From contig JAKPKV010000058.1 of assembly GCA_029553475.1 (NCBI GenBank), positions 17,300 to 81,299 of the forward strand: a stretch of DNA of 64,000 bases, in the 5' to 3' direction. How positions within the stretch are numbered: the first letter of the stretch is position 1; each line of letters begins with the position of its first letter. Below, piece by piece: positions 53,413-61,982 of this stretch. The notes under the pieces are model-generated. The model did not search any database and was not told where the DNA came from. It saw only the letters and a list, made by a program, of their open reading frames with translations. A program made the translations under genes and the position numbers. This DNA comes from Armatimonadota bacterium. Its GTDB lineage: Bacteria; Armatimonadota; Hebobacteria; CAIYQO01.

Positions 53413-53814
53413 ATGCAATACGATGTCTTTGTCGGGCAGGTGCAGCACCAGGCGCGCCTGGCGTCATCGGGCGAAGCGGTGCGCGCCATCCATGCTGTGC
53501 TGCAGACGCTGGGTGAGCGTCTTTTCGGCGGTGAAGCCGCGGACCTGGCCGCGCAGTTGCCGCCGGAACTCGGCACATATCTGCACGCGGCCGAAGGCCA
53601 GGGATCATTCAGCCTCAACGAATTTTTCGAACGCGTCGCGGCGCGCGAGCACGTGGACTATCCCGATGCCGTCTTCCACGCCCGCGCGGTCATCGCCGTG
53701 CTGCGGCAGGCGGTCAGCCCGGGCGAGATGCTTGACGTGCGCGCGCAGCTGCCGCCGGAATTCGGGCCGCTCTTTGCGGAGGGCGCGGAGGGCAAAATGC
53801 CCGGGAATGACTGA
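53413..53814 (+). CDS. DUF2267 domain protein
   Basis: A 133-residue all-helical protein. It matches DUF2267 (MQYDVFVGQVQHQARLAS, AVLQTLGERLFGGEAADLAAQLPPELG) and shows the internal duplication typical of the family: the second half repeats AVIAVLRQAVSPGEMLDVRAQLPPEFGPLF. The function of the family is unknown, though many members are stress-associated. ATG 53413 is preceded by GAGGGGG. It stands 109 bp ahead of the sialidase-like operon and divergent from GH94. Confidence 0.92.
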   Translation: MQYDVFVGQVQHQARLASSGEAVRAIHAVLQTLGERLFGGEAADLAAQLPPELGTYLHAAEGQGSFSLNEFFERVAAREHVDYPDAVFHARAVIAVLRQAVSPGEMLDVRAQLPPEFGPLFAEGAEGKMPGND

Positions 53815-53923
53815 GGATCGCGGTGAGCCGGGGGGAATATCGCCCTCCGGGCTCCCCCGCGGGCAGGAAACCGCCGGCGCACCGCGAAATGGCACCTTAC
53901 CATCATGCTGAAGGAGCCATACC

Positions 53924-55042
53924 GTGGCGGGTGATACGGTCCTGCGCACCATCACGACCGGCCTGATCTATCGGAATCCCAGGCCCCATGTGAAGAGCAT
54001 TCACGCCTACTTCCCCTCCGTCGTCTGCCTGGACAACGGGGAGATGCTGGCCTCGCTGGTCCTCGGCGAGGCGTTCGAGGCGGTGAATTGCCGCACGCAC
54101 ATCGCCCGTTCCACCGACGGCGGCGAGCACTGGACGCTGGAGGGATGGCTCTATCCCGGCACCCGCGACCGGCTCACCTCCGACAGCGCCCGCTTGACGG
54201 CGCTGCCCGGCGGCGAGGTGGTGGCACTCATGATACGCGCCGACCGCACCGACCATCCGGATGACGGGCTGGCCAGCCACGAGACGCTGGGCTTTGTGCC
54301 CACCGACCTGCTGCTGGGGCGCTCGCTGGATTACGGCCGCACCTGGGACATCCCGCCGCCGCTCACCCCGCCGCTGATCGGGCCGTCGTTCGAGCTGTGC
54401 GCCCCCGTCACCCCGCTCAGTGATGGGCGCTGGCTGCTGCCCACCTCCACCTGGCGCGGCTGGGACGGGTATTGCCCACACGGCACGCGCATGGTCGCGT
54501 TCGTGTCGCGCGACTTCGGGCGCAGCTGGCCGACCTATCTGGATATTATGCATCAGCCCGGCATCATTTTCTGGGAGTCAAAGATCCTCGAGTTGCGCGA
54601 TGGCCGCCTCCTTGCCGTCGCCTGGGCGTATGACGAATCGGCGGGCCAAGACCTGCCGAATCAGTACTGCGTGAGCCATGACGGCGGCGCCACCTGGACC
54701 CCGCCGGCCTCCACCGGGTTGCAGGGGCAGACGCTGACCCCGTTCCTGCTCGACGACGGGCGCATCCTCAGCGTCTATCGCCGCATGGACGTGCCGGGGC
54801 TGTGGGCCAACCTCTCCACGCTGGATGGCGAGAGCTGGACGAACGACGCCGCCGAACCGCTGTGGGGCCATCACGCCGTTGGCCTCACCGGCGACGCCGA
54901 AAACATGGCGCAGAATTTCAACGTCCTGCGCTTCGGGGCGCCCTGCATCACCCGCCTGCACGACGGCACGCTGTTCATCGCCTTCTGGTGCTACGAAGAC
55001 TGCGTGGCCAATATCCGCTGGTGTAAATGTGCCGTCGCGTGA
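53924..55042 (+). CDS. Sialidase-like BNR/Asp-box protein
   Basis: A 372-residue six-bladed propeller protein with at least four Asp boxes: STDGGEHWT, SLDYGRTWD, SRDFGRSWP and SHDGGATWT. It lacks a signal peptide and appears cytoplasmic. Such proteins include exo-sialidases and related glycosidases, and the downstream aldolase of the DHDPS/N-acetylneuraminate lyase family is a suggestive partner. GTG 53924 has AAGGAG seven bases upstream. It heads a four-gene unit (sialidase-like, aldolase, two small paralogs). Whether it acts on sialic acid or another sugar is not shown. Confidence 0.85.
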   Translation: MAGDTVLRTITTGLIYRNPRPHVKSIHAYFPSVVCLDNGEMLASLVLGEAFEAVNCRTHIARSTDGGEHWTLEGWLYPGTRDRLTSDSARLTALPGGEVVALMIRADRTDHPDDGLASHETLGFVPTDLLLGRSLDYGRTWDIPPPLTPPLIGPSFELCAPVTPLSDGRWLLPTSTWRGWDGYCPHGTRMVAFVSRDFGRSWPTYLDIMHQPGIIFWESKILELRDGRLLAVAWAYDESAGQDLPNQYCVSHDGGATWTPPASTGLQGQTLTPFLLDDGRILSVYRRMDVPGLWANLSTLDGESWTNDAAEPLWGHHAVGLTGDAENMAQNFNVLRFGAPCITRLHDGTLFIAFWCYEDCVANIRWCKCAVA

Positions 55043-55097
55043 CGCGGGCTTTCCACCGCACACGAAAACGTTCCACCGCGCACTGAAAGAGGTTGCC

Positions 55098-56030
55098 ATG
55101 TCCGACTATCCTGGCGGCGTCTGGTCCGCCGCGCCCACGCCCTTCACCGATGACTGGGCGCTCGATCTCGCATCGGTGCACCGCATGGTGGCGCATCACG
55201 TCCGGCTGGGCATCAGCGGGCTTTTTCTCGCCGGCACGAACGGCGAAGGACCGTGGATGCCCGCCGCCGATACGCGGCGCCTCACGCGCGCCGTCGTGCA
55301 GGCGGTGGCCGGGCGGATGCCGGTGGCGGTGCAGGTGACGGACAACTCCGCCGCGCGCATCATCGAGAATATGCGGGCGGCGTATGAGGACGGCGCCGAT
55401 ATCGCCGTCATCGCCCCTCCCTTCTTCCTGTTGAACGCCACCGCGAAGAATATCCTCGCCCTCTACCGCCATGCCATCGGCGCGAGCCCGCTGCCGGTGG
55501 GGATTTACGATCGCGGCCATGCCGGCGCGGTGGTCGTCCCGGACGCCGCGCTGAACGCCCTCTACGCGGAGAAGAAGGTGGTGCTGGTCAAGGACAGCGC
55601 CGCGCACGCCGAGCGCATGGCGATCGCGCTGGAGGCGAAACGCCGTCGTCCAGGGTTGACGCTGCTCAACGGGTGGGAATTCAACTGCGTGCCGTATCTG
55701 CGGGCCGGATATGACGGCCTGCTCCTCGGCGGGGGCGCCTTCAACGGGTATCTCGCGCGCCGCATCATTGACGCCGTGCGTGACGGCAAATTCACCGACG
55801 CCGATCGCCTCCAACGCCGCATGAATCGCCTGATGTACGACGTGTATGGCGGGAAGGCGATCGCCTGCTGGCTCGCGGGGGAAAAACGCCTGCTCCAGGC
55901 GATGGGAGTGTTCACCACCTGGAAGAACTACCTGCACTACCCGCTGACCGCCGCCTGCGAGCGCGCCATCCAGCGCGCGCTGGTGCGCGAGCGCGACGTG
56001 TTGCTGCCCGCGGGAGACGCGCATGGCTAA
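55098..56030 (+). CDS. DHDPS/N-acetylneuraminate lyase family aldolase
   Basis: A 310-residue class I aldolase barrel. GTNGEGPW corresponds to the carboxylate-binding GTTGE motif, GIYDRG carries the catalytic Tyr (about residue 137), and VLVKDSA carries the Schiff-base Lys (about 165). The late GGGAFNGYLARR replaces the usual GgG.a.p motif. Family members cleave or form 2-keto-3-deoxy acids. Context after a sialidase-like gene favours a sugar-acid lyase over lysine biosynthesis. ATG 55098 follows AAGAGG, and the stop overlaps the next start by eight bases. Confidence 0.88.
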   Translation: MSDYPGGVWSAAPTPFTDDWALDLASVHRMVAHHVRLGISGLFLAGTNGEGPWMPAADTRRLTRAVVQAVAGRMPVAVQVTDNSAARIIENMRAAYEDGADIAVIAPPFFLLNATAKNILALYRHAIGASPLPVGIYDRGHAGAVVVPDAALNALYAEKKVVLVKDSAAHAERMAIALEAKRRRPGLTLLNGWEFNCVPYLRAGYDGLLLGGGAFNGYLARRIIDAVRDGKFTDADRLQRRMNRLMYDVYGGKAIACWLAGEKRLLQAMGVFTTWKNYLHYPLTAACERAIQRALVRERDVLLPAGDAHG

Positions 56031-56490
56031 ACGCACCATGACCCGCGCCGCGGCGGAGAATGTGTACCTGCACAAGGATTTTCACGGGGCGTTGAGCGCC
56101 GCCATCAGCTACCTGCACCAGCGGTATGGCGCGGAGGCGGCGCGCGAATACCTGCGCCGGTTCGCCGCCGCCTATTACGCGCCCCTCACCGAGGCGATCA
56201 ACGCCCGCGGTCTGCCCGCCCTGCGCGCGCACCTGGAACGCATTTATGCCATCGAAGGGCAGGAGATCAGTATGACTGGCACGGATGACGAACTCTGGCT
56301 GGATGTGCCGCGCTGCCCGGCGGTGACGCACCTGCGCGCGCGAGGATATCCCGTCGCCGCGTTATTCCGCGAAACCTCGCGCACCGTCTATCAGACCATT
56401 TGCGACGGCACGCCGTTCACGGTCGAGATGCTCGCCTATGACCCGGAAACGGGGCGCGCGCGCTTCCATTTCGCGCGGAGGCCGGCATGA
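56023..56490 (+). CDS. Small conserved protein A of a tandem paralog pair (possible ATC-hydrolase-like fold)
   Basis: A 155-residue protein. A helical N-terminus (YLHKDFHGALSAAISYLHQRYG, AREYLRRFAAAYYAPLTEAI) precedes a beta-rich half. That half has ISMTGTDDELWLDVPRCPAVTHL and TVYQTICDGTPFTVEML. The layout loosely recalls the L-2-amino-thiazoline-4-carboxylate hydrolase family, at low certainty. The next gene encodes a protein with the same helix-strand order, a CP motif at the same place and a later Tyr...Cys pair. Translation is coupled at both ends (8-bp overlap with the aldolase, 4-bp ATGA overlap downstream). Probably a partner in metabolism of the aldolase product. Confidence 0.7.
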   Translation: MAKRTMTRAAAENVYLHKDFHGALSAAISYLHQRYGAEAAREYLRRFAAAYYAPLTEAINARGLPALRAHLERIYAIEGQEISMTGTDDELWLDVPRCPAVTHLRARGYPVAALFRETSRTVYQTICDGTPFTVEMLAYDPETGRARFHFARRPA

Positions 56491-56918
56491 TCCCCTGCAC
56501 CGATTTCATCCCCGCCTACAGTGAGCTGTTTAAATACCTGCACGCGCGCGGCGGCGCGGCGGCGGTGCACGCGTTCTGGGCCGATCTCGCCGACCGCTTC
56601 CTCACCAACCTGCGCGACCTGGTGGCCGAGCACGGCCTCGCCGGCTGCTGGCACTACTGGAGCCAGACGCTGAATGAGGAAGCCGCCGACTTCACCATGA
56701 CGTTGGATGACGAGGCTGGCGAATTTCACATCATCATGCACCACTGCCCCTCGAAAGGCCGCCTGCTCGCGGAGCCGCATCTCGAACCGTATGCTGAGTA
56801 CTGCGCCCACTGCGATGTGCTGTACCGGCGCGTCTTGGAACCGCTGGGATATACTTTCACCCTCGAGCTGTCGCGCGTAGACGAAGCCGCCTGCGCATTG
56901 ACCGTCCGACGACGGTAG
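56487..56918 (+). CDS. Small conserved protein B of a tandem paralog pair
   Basis: A 143-residue protein. Helices FIPAYSELFKYLHARGG and VHAFWADLADRFLTNLRDLV are followed by GLAGCWHYWSQTLNEEAADF. A beta segment FHIIMHHCPSKGRLL comes next, then YAEYCAHCDVLYRRVLEPLGYTFTLELSR. It has the order of elements seen in protein A and is Cys/His-rich (CPSK, YCAHC), which would suit a metal or catalytic thiol site. The start overlaps the stop of protein A (ATGA). It is the last gene of the sialidase-aldolase operon and is followed by a palindromic repeat. No function can be assigned. Confidence 0.68.
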   Translation: MIPCTDFIPAYSELFKYLHARGGAAAVHAFWADLADRFLTNLRDLVAEHGLAGCWHYWSQTLNEEAADFTMTLDDEAGEFHIIMHHCPSKGRLLAEPHLEPYAEYCAHCDVLYRRVLEPLGYTFTLELSRVDEAACALTVRRR

Positions 56919-56952
56919 GCAGGCGGCTTCGATGGCTTCGCTATCGTTCCGT

Positions 56953-57144
56953 TGTCGCGGGGCGTCACATTGTATCTTGTTCTGTAGTCCGCGCCCTCCG
57001 CGGCGCGTGTGACCAAAATGCGACACCGTGTCCGACAACACCAGCGTCGGGCACGGTGTAGAAATGCGTCACCACGCGCCGCGGAGGGCGCGGACTACCG
57101 GTGGCGTGTTTACGAGACAAGGTACATCGTGACGACCCGCTACA
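56953..57144. repeat. Palindromic intergenic element, copy B (MITE-like)
   Basis: A second copy of the element at 17812-17988. It shares TCTGTAGTCCGCGCCCTCCG, the central CCGTGTCCGA/TCGGGCACGG hairpin, and the terminal ACCCGCTACAG. The right arm carries about 15 extra bases (around 57098-57113), so the arms are less perfect than in copy A. It fills the gap between two convergent genes. Confidence 0.8.
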
Positions 57145-57149
57145 GTCCG

Positions 57150-58163
57150 TCAATAGGTATACGTCATGAACGTCTCGTACATGGCGCGGATATTCTCCAG
57201 CGGGGTATCGGGGCCGATTTCGCCGCAGGCAATGATGCCGCCGTCCGGCGTGCCCAGGTGCGCGAACACGTCGCGGATGTGCGCGCGCACCTGCTCCGGC
57301 GTGCCGAACGGCATCACGTTTTGCCGGTCGAGATCGGTGCGGAAGCACAGTTTGCCGGCGAATTCACGCCGCAGCACGTCATAGCCGATGACCGCCGCCT
57401 GGCAGTTGAGCACCGTCACCCCCATGTCAATGAGATCGGGGATGATCTCGACGATGTACCCGTCGGAATGGAAATGCACGTCCACGCCGGCGGCGGTGAC
57501 CTTCTCGAACATCGCCCGATACATCGGCTTGTAAAACTCGCGCCAGCGTTCCGGCGAGATGAGCAAGCTGGTCTGGCTCCCCCAGTCATCGGCGAAGTGC
57601 AGGCCGTCATACTCGTACTGTAGCCACTTGTCAATCCACGCCAGGTTGAAGGCCAGCAGGTCATCGCGCAGCCGGTAGATTTCCGTTTCCGGATACACGA
57701 GGTCAACGAGCAGGTTCTCCATGCCGCGCAACTGCTGCATCGTCTCGAAGGTGGTGATCCACGCGCCGCGCGTGTAGTAGTCCTCGCTGAAGCCGGCCAT
57801 GTGCCCGCTGTAGAGGCGCGTCTTCGGCGGTCCGGCGCCGAACTCCGGCCAGGTGAACGCGGGATAATTCTCCCACTCTTCCAGCGGCCACTCGATGGGG
57901 ATGCCGCAGATGCCTTCGTCTTCGACATCCCAGAGCACGCCGAAGTCGTCGCGGTGGCGCCCGCCTTTATACAGCGGGGGGAAATCCGCGCGCGGCATAT
58001 CGGGCAGCAGGTGCCAGCCGAAATCCTCATGCACCTCCGCCAGCACCTCCGCCAGCGCCGCCCCGTACTTGATCTGCGCGGCGGGCAGGATGGCGTGCGA
58101 GATGGGCGCCCGGTCGGGGCGCTGAAAGGTGATGGCGCGCTTGACGCGTTCGCGGCTGTTCAT
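57150..58163 (-). CDS. Uroporphyrinogen decarboxylase-like (URO-D superfamily) protein
   Basis: A 337-residue URO-D-fold protein. It lacks the heme-pathway signature of HemE and resembles the broad methyltransferase-like branch: MNSRERVKRAITFQRPDRAPI, LHFADDWGSQTSLLISPERWREFYKPMY, VHFHSDGYIVEIIPDLIDMGVTVLN, and late GGIIACGEI. HSDG and the late Cys are at positions where MtaA/CmuA-type enzymes place zinc ligands, but the second Cys is unclear. ATG 58163 has AGGAG seven bases upstream. It follows a Gfo/Idh dehydrogenase gene by 96 bp, a pairing compatible with sugar or methyl-ether metabolism. Confidence 0.83.
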   Translation of the reverse strand: MNSRERVKRAITFQRPDRAPISHAILPAAQIKYGAALAEVLAEVHEDFGWHLLPDMPRADFPPLYKGGRHRDDFGVLWDVEDEGICGIPIEWPLEEWENYPAFTWPEFGAGPPKTRLYSGHMAGFSEDYYTRGAWITTFETMQQLRGMENLLVDLVYPETEIYRLRDDLLAFNLAWIDKWLQYEYDGLHFADDWGSQTSLLISPERWREFYKPMYRAMFEKVTAAGVDVHFHSDGYIVEIIPDLIDMGVTVLNCQAAVIGYDVLRREFAGKLCFRTDLDRQNVMPFGTPEQVRAHIRDVFAHLGTPDGGIIACGEIGPDTPLENIRAMYETFMTYTY

Positions 58164-58214
58164 GGTCGCTCCTGTTCCCCGGCGTTCGGGACGGCGGGAG
58201 CCGCCGCCCGGCCA

Positions 58215-58259
58215 AGAAGGCGTCATCCGTCAGAAACTGTCTTGGAAGGGGGCGTCTTC
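58215..58259. repeat. Hairpin region with a copy of the TNAGAAACTGTYTT motif
   Basis: TCAGAAACTGTCTTGGA at 58230-58246 lies within an imperfect inverted repeat (AGAAGGCGTC against GGCGTCTTCT). It sits just beyond the stop codon of the minus-strand dehydrogenase gene. Confidence 0.45.
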
Positions 58260-59360
58260 TCAGGAGACCGGGATGTCCAGCGTCTCCGCTTCTTCCAGCG
58301 TGATGGGCATGCCGTCGCGCTCCATGGACAGGTCGGCGGCAATGCAGGCCAGCGTGGACTGGTAGGCGTCGTCCGGGGTGATATACTCTTGCTCGCCGGC
58401 GAGGATGCGGCGCACGATATCGCGCGTCTCGTCCGGCACGTTGTGGTAGAGCTTCCAGGTGGGCAGGTCGGCGTAGTCCTCCACGCGCGCCAGCCGCGGG
58501 TAGAAGCGGCCATCCTCGTCGTAGCTGCGGATGACGCGCACGTGCGGATGCCAGATATCCACGAACAGCGAGCCTTTCGTGCCCACCACGGTGTATTCCA
58601 GCCGGTGCCCGGCGCGGTAGCACTCCTCGGCGGAGGCGCCGTAGGGCAGCGCGGTGGAGGTCTGGTTGAACATGATGTGCGCGATGGCGCCGCCGGCGAA
58701 GCGATAGGTGGAGAAGGTGTTATCGGTGAACTCGTAATACGGGATCACCTTCGGCGCGCAGGTGCAGGCGACGCTGGTGAGCGGCTTGCCGATGAGCCAG
58801 CGCAGCAGGTCCACGTAGTGGTTCAGCTTGTTGGCAAAAAGGCCGCCGGAGGATTTTTTCACCTTCCAGGCCGAACCGTCCAGCGTCCACGGGCCGGGGG
58901 AGTAGTTGAAATACATCTGCACCACGTCGCCGATCTCGCCGGAGTCAATGATCTCCTTCGGGCGGGAGTAGAGCAGCGAGTACCGGCATTCAAAACCGAT
59001 CTGCAGGTAGACGCCGCTGCGATTGGCGGCGTCGCGCATGGCGCGGGCGTCTTCCAGGGTGATGCCCATCGGCTTCTGGCAGTGGACGGCGATGCCGCGG
59101 CGGATGAGCTCTTCCGTCATGTAGCGGTGCGTCTCGTTCGTCGCGGTGATGGCCACCATGTCGAACTCGTGCTTGTCGAGCATCTCCAGCCAATCCTGAT
59201 AGATGGGCACGCCGAAGCGCTCGGACAGCTTGCGGGCCGCGTCAGGCGTGCGGCGCACGCCGGCGATGAATTCGGCTTCCGGCATGGCCTGGACCACTTC
59301 GGCCTCGGTCGTGCCGAAGCCGCCCATGCCAATGATGCCGACGCGCAGTTTCTTCTCCAT
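58260..59360 (-). CDS. Gfo/Idh/MocA-family oxidoreductase
   Basis: A 366-residue NAD(P)-dependent sugar dehydrogenase-type protein. The Rossmann motif is VGIIGMGGFGTTEAEV. The signature CQKPMGITLEDARAM corresponds to the EKP motif, with Gln in place of Glu. The C-terminal domain has GFECRYSLLY and GGLFANKLNHYVDLLRWLIG, where Lys/His residues form the active site. ATG 59360 is preceded by GAGGA. It is upstream of, and probably co-transcribed with, the URO-D-like gene. Substrate unknown; the whole-length protein contrasts with the truncated family member at the left edge. Confidence 0.9.
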   Translation of the reverse strand: MEKKLRVGIIGMGGFGTTEAEVVQAMPEAEFIAGVRRTPDAARKLSERFGVPIYQDWLEMLDKHEFDMVAITATNETHRYMTEELIRRGIAVHCQKPMGITLEDARAMRDAANRSGVYLQIGFECRYSLLYSRPKEIIDSGEIGDVVQMYFNYSPGPWTLDGSAWKVKKSSGGLFANKLNHYVDLLRWLIGKPLTSVACTCAPKVIPYYEFTDNTFSTYRFAGGAIAHIMFNQTSTALPYGASAEECYRAGHRLEYTVVGTKGSLFVDIWHPHVRVIRSYDEDGRFYPRLARVEDYADLPTWKLYHNVPDETRDIVRRILAGEQEYITPDDAYQSTLACIAADLSMERDGMPITLEEAETLDIPVS

Positions 59361-59489
59361 GAGGAATCCTCCCAGGGATGAGATATCCGTATACCTTCCT
59401 CGCGTGGGAAAAATCTCCTGTCAAGCGCGGCAAGTATGCGCCGCGGATGGCGACGCCCCGGCGGAACAGGCCGCGGGGCGCGGGCGCGA

Positions 59490-61721
59490 TCAATCCGGGA
59501 CGCGGGTAAAGGCGTAGCCCAGCCCCTGGATGCCGGTGACCAGCTCGCGCAGCAGCGCGGCATCCAAATACCAGTGGAAGTAGCACCCGGCCCACCCGTC
59601 GCGCACGACAAGCTGCGCCTGGGCGCGGCGGATGAGGTCGGCGGGGAACGTGGGCGGCACGCCGTCGGAGCCATGCGGGGTGACGTAGCCGAGGGTTTCC
59701 GGCACGCGGTAGAGGCCGTAGCGGTCTTCCAGCGCGTAGGGCATGAGCTGCTGGGTCCAGAAGCGGTCGCCGGTGCTCACGGCGCGGAAGCCGGGAGTCT
59801 GCCGCAGCATGGCGCGCGTGGGCTGCGCGCCGGTGATCTCGGTGAAATACAGGCCGCGGTCCAGGCAGTAGTAATATTCCTGCCGGAAGGCGTGGTAATC
59901 CACCTCGGACGCCATGTAGTGCGGGGTATTCCAGGCCACGGGCCGCAGTCCCGCCTCGGTGATCATCGTCTTGCCGCGCCGCACGCGGTCCAGCGCCCAG
60001 GCGAAGGAGTCATCCGGCACTGGCCCCAGGCCGATCTGCTGGCCCTCGGACCCCAGCGTCATGTGGAAGAACTCGTAATCCACCCCGGATACGCCGTTGA
60101 ACGGGTTGGGGCCGTCGCCGTACTGATGCGTGTAGCCGTGGTGGATGATCTCCCCGCCTTTGCTCACCATATATTTGAGCGTTTCGACGAAGGCGGGGCT
60201 GTCGCCGAGCGCGATCTCCGCGCCGTACCCGAACTGGCCCATCGGGTCCCGGTAGAGCGGGATGAGGCAAATGCCGAACGGGACGCCTAGATCGTACAGC
60301 GTATCGGCGAGTTGGCGCAGTTGCGCCTGATCGGCATTGGGCGCGACGTCTTCGATGCGGATGTACGCTTTGCGCTCGATCGGATGGTCTTCGCGCAAAA
60401 TATCGTGCAGCAGGTCGGCGAACGCCAGGTACTTATCCTCGAAATCCACCGTGATGAACGGGCAGGCCGCAAAATGCCAAAAATTCCCGGAGCGGATGAT
60501 GTAGGGCACCGTCTTCGCGTTGTAGGTACAGGTGGCCAGCACCGCCGCCTGCGACGGGTTCGTGATCGTCGCCTCGACGAGATACGGGTACTGCGTCGAG
60601 TGGCTCAGCGACTGCTCCTTATAGCGGACCGTGAATGCCTCGGCCGGCTGATCGTTCACGGTGAGGTTGGCAAAACCGTAGCGCGTGCCGAGGTCCTGCG
60701 CGTGCGATTCGAGCTGCCAGCCGTTCATGCCCATCCAGCACACCGGTTTCGCGGTGGCCAGCACATCGTCCAGGAGCGCCGTGGGCAGCGGCCCCGTGAG
60801 GTAGGAGCTGCCAAAGTAAAACAGCGCGTCATACCCATCCAGCTCCCGCGACTGGTATTCGGCGGCGGGCTTCATGACGCACGAATACTGGAAATGCTTG
60901 AGGAGGTTTTCCAGTTGGACGGCGTAGAGGTGGCCATACCAGCCATAGGCGCCTTCGGTATCGTAGAGGACCAGGGCAGCATGGGATCCGGAGGGCGCGC
61001 CGTCGTGTACGGTGATGTCGCCGGTGCCGCTCACGCCGCTGCCCGGCACCGTCGCCGTCACGGTCACCGCGCCGGGATGGATGCCGATAAACACGCCGTC
61101 CGCATCAATGAGGCCGCAGACGGGGTTCGACAGCAACCAGGTTATCGGCGTCGCCGCCGGGACCAGCACCACCTCGTCATCGGCGGTGATCGCCGTGCCG
61201 GTCAGCCGGATGGATTCGCCGACCGCCACCGCGGATTGCGGCACCGTCACGCGCACCTGGTGAATCGCGCCATCCATGACCGCCGTCACCCCCAGCGGCA
61301 CGCCGCCCTGGGCGACGCCCTCCACCATTGCCGAGGCGAGAATGTCCCCATGCCCATTCGCCTGGGCGCGCGCGTGCAGGATGAATTGCAGCCGCCCCAG
61401 CGGCAAATCGGGGATGGTCGTCACGGAGTGCAGGGAGTCCGTCGGCCGGTTGGCCACCCGGGCGGTCATGAAGCCGCCCGGCCCGCTGATGTCAATGGTC
61501 ACGCATTCCGCGAGGGCCACGCGCGATTTCGCCGCATCCGACCAGTGAATGGTCACCGTCGCGGTTGTGCTGGTCGCTACGCCCCCCCCGCGTCCGCCGC
61601 CGCCGCATCCGGCGAGCAGCAGCAGCGATAGCGCGATGCCCAGGGCGTGCAGACTGGCGAGCAGGACGCGGCGCGACGCGCGGCGTCCGGACGATTCTCT
61701 CTCAAGGTGTCGGTACATCAT
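59490..61721 (-). CDS. Lipoprotein with Ig-like region and DUF2334 (YdaL-like deacetylase-fold) domain
   Basis: A 743-residue protein. Its signal peptide (LHALGIALSLLLLAGC) carries a clear lipobox and is followed by a Gly-rich linker. Residues ~50-250 are beta-rich and contain an Ig/BIG-like module (AVAVGESIRLTGTAIT, GVFIGIHPGAVTVTATVPG). From about 250 comes a segment seen in YdaL-like proteins (ALVLYDTEGAYGW, GYDALFYFGSSY). The DUF2334 barrel follows: IRIEDVAPNAD, PFGICLIPLY, EIIHHGYTHQYG and PVAWNTPHYMAS. The DUF2334 fold is related to polysaccharide deacetylases. ATG 61721 (or 61718) follows AGAGGAAG. Probably surface-anchored and acting on an exopolysaccharide. Confidence 0.85.
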   Translation of the reverse strand: MMYRHLERESSGRRASRRVLLASLHALGIALSLLLLAGCGGGGRGGGVATSTTATVTIHWSDAAKSRVALAECVTIDISGPGGFMTARVANRPTDSLHSVTTIPDLPLGRLQFILHARAQANGHGDILASAMVEGVAQGGVPLGVTAVMDGAIHQVRVTVPQSAVAVGESIRLTGTAITADDEVVLVPAATPITWLLSNPVCGLIDADGVFIGIHPGAVTVTATVPGSGVSGTGDITVHDGAPSGSHAALVLYDTEGAYGWYGHLYAVQLENLLKHFQYSCVMKPAAEYQSRELDGYDALFYFGSSYLTGPLPTALLDDVLATAKPVCWMGMNGWQLESHAQDLGTRYGFANLTVNDQPAEAFTVRYKEQSLSHSTQYPYLVEATITNPSQAAVLATCTYNAKTVPYIIRSGNFWHFAACPFITVDFEDKYLAFADLLHDILREDHPIERKAYIRIEDVAPNADQAQLRQLADTLYDLGVPFGICLIPLYRDPMGQFGYGAEIALGDSPAFVETLKYMVSKGGEIIHHGYTHQYGDGPNPFNGVSGVDYEFFHMTLGSEGQQIGLGPVPDDSFAWALDRVRRGKTMITEAGLRPVAWNTPHYMASEVDYHAFRQEYYYCLDRGLYFTEITGAQPTRAMLRQTPGFRAVSTGDRFWTQQLMPYALEDRYGLYRVPETLGYVTPHGSDGVPPTFPADLIRRAQAQLVVRDGWAGCYFHWYLDAALLRELVTGIQGLGYAFTRVPD

Positions 61722-61769
61722 CTTCCTCTATTATAGAGCACATCCCCCGTTGGGGCAAGCAATGCCCGT

Positions 61770-61796
61770 CACGCTGCCGATGGCATCGGCAGCGTG
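61770..61796. repeat. Perfect 13-bp inverted repeat
   Basis: CACGCTGCCGATG, one G, then CATCGGCAGCGTG. It lies in the 261-bp divergent gap before the glycosidase-like gene and has no T-tract. A second hairpin, GCGGAGT/ACTCCGC with a TGC loop, lies at 61880-61896. No gene is seen in the gap. Confidence 0.55.
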
Positions 61797-61982
61797 TTCC
61801 TGGTTCCTCGTTCGTTGCGCTCCGCAGCTACCCTGGGCGGGCGAGCGTCCTCGCGAGCCGACTCCGCACCACTGGGGCCGCGGAGTTGCACTCCGCACAA
61901 ACCGAGACCGTAGAGCCGGTATCGGGAGGAACCGCGCGCCGCGCGCCGAACTGCTGTTGCAGCATTCACGCGAGGGAGAATT

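Noticed and set aside
50852..53608. N-terminal extension of the GH94 protein to 918 residues
   Set aside because: The extra 129 residues are Arg/Pro/Ala-rich without homology, overlap the divergent gene, and the ATG at 53221 has a ribosome site and begins at the family N-terminus.
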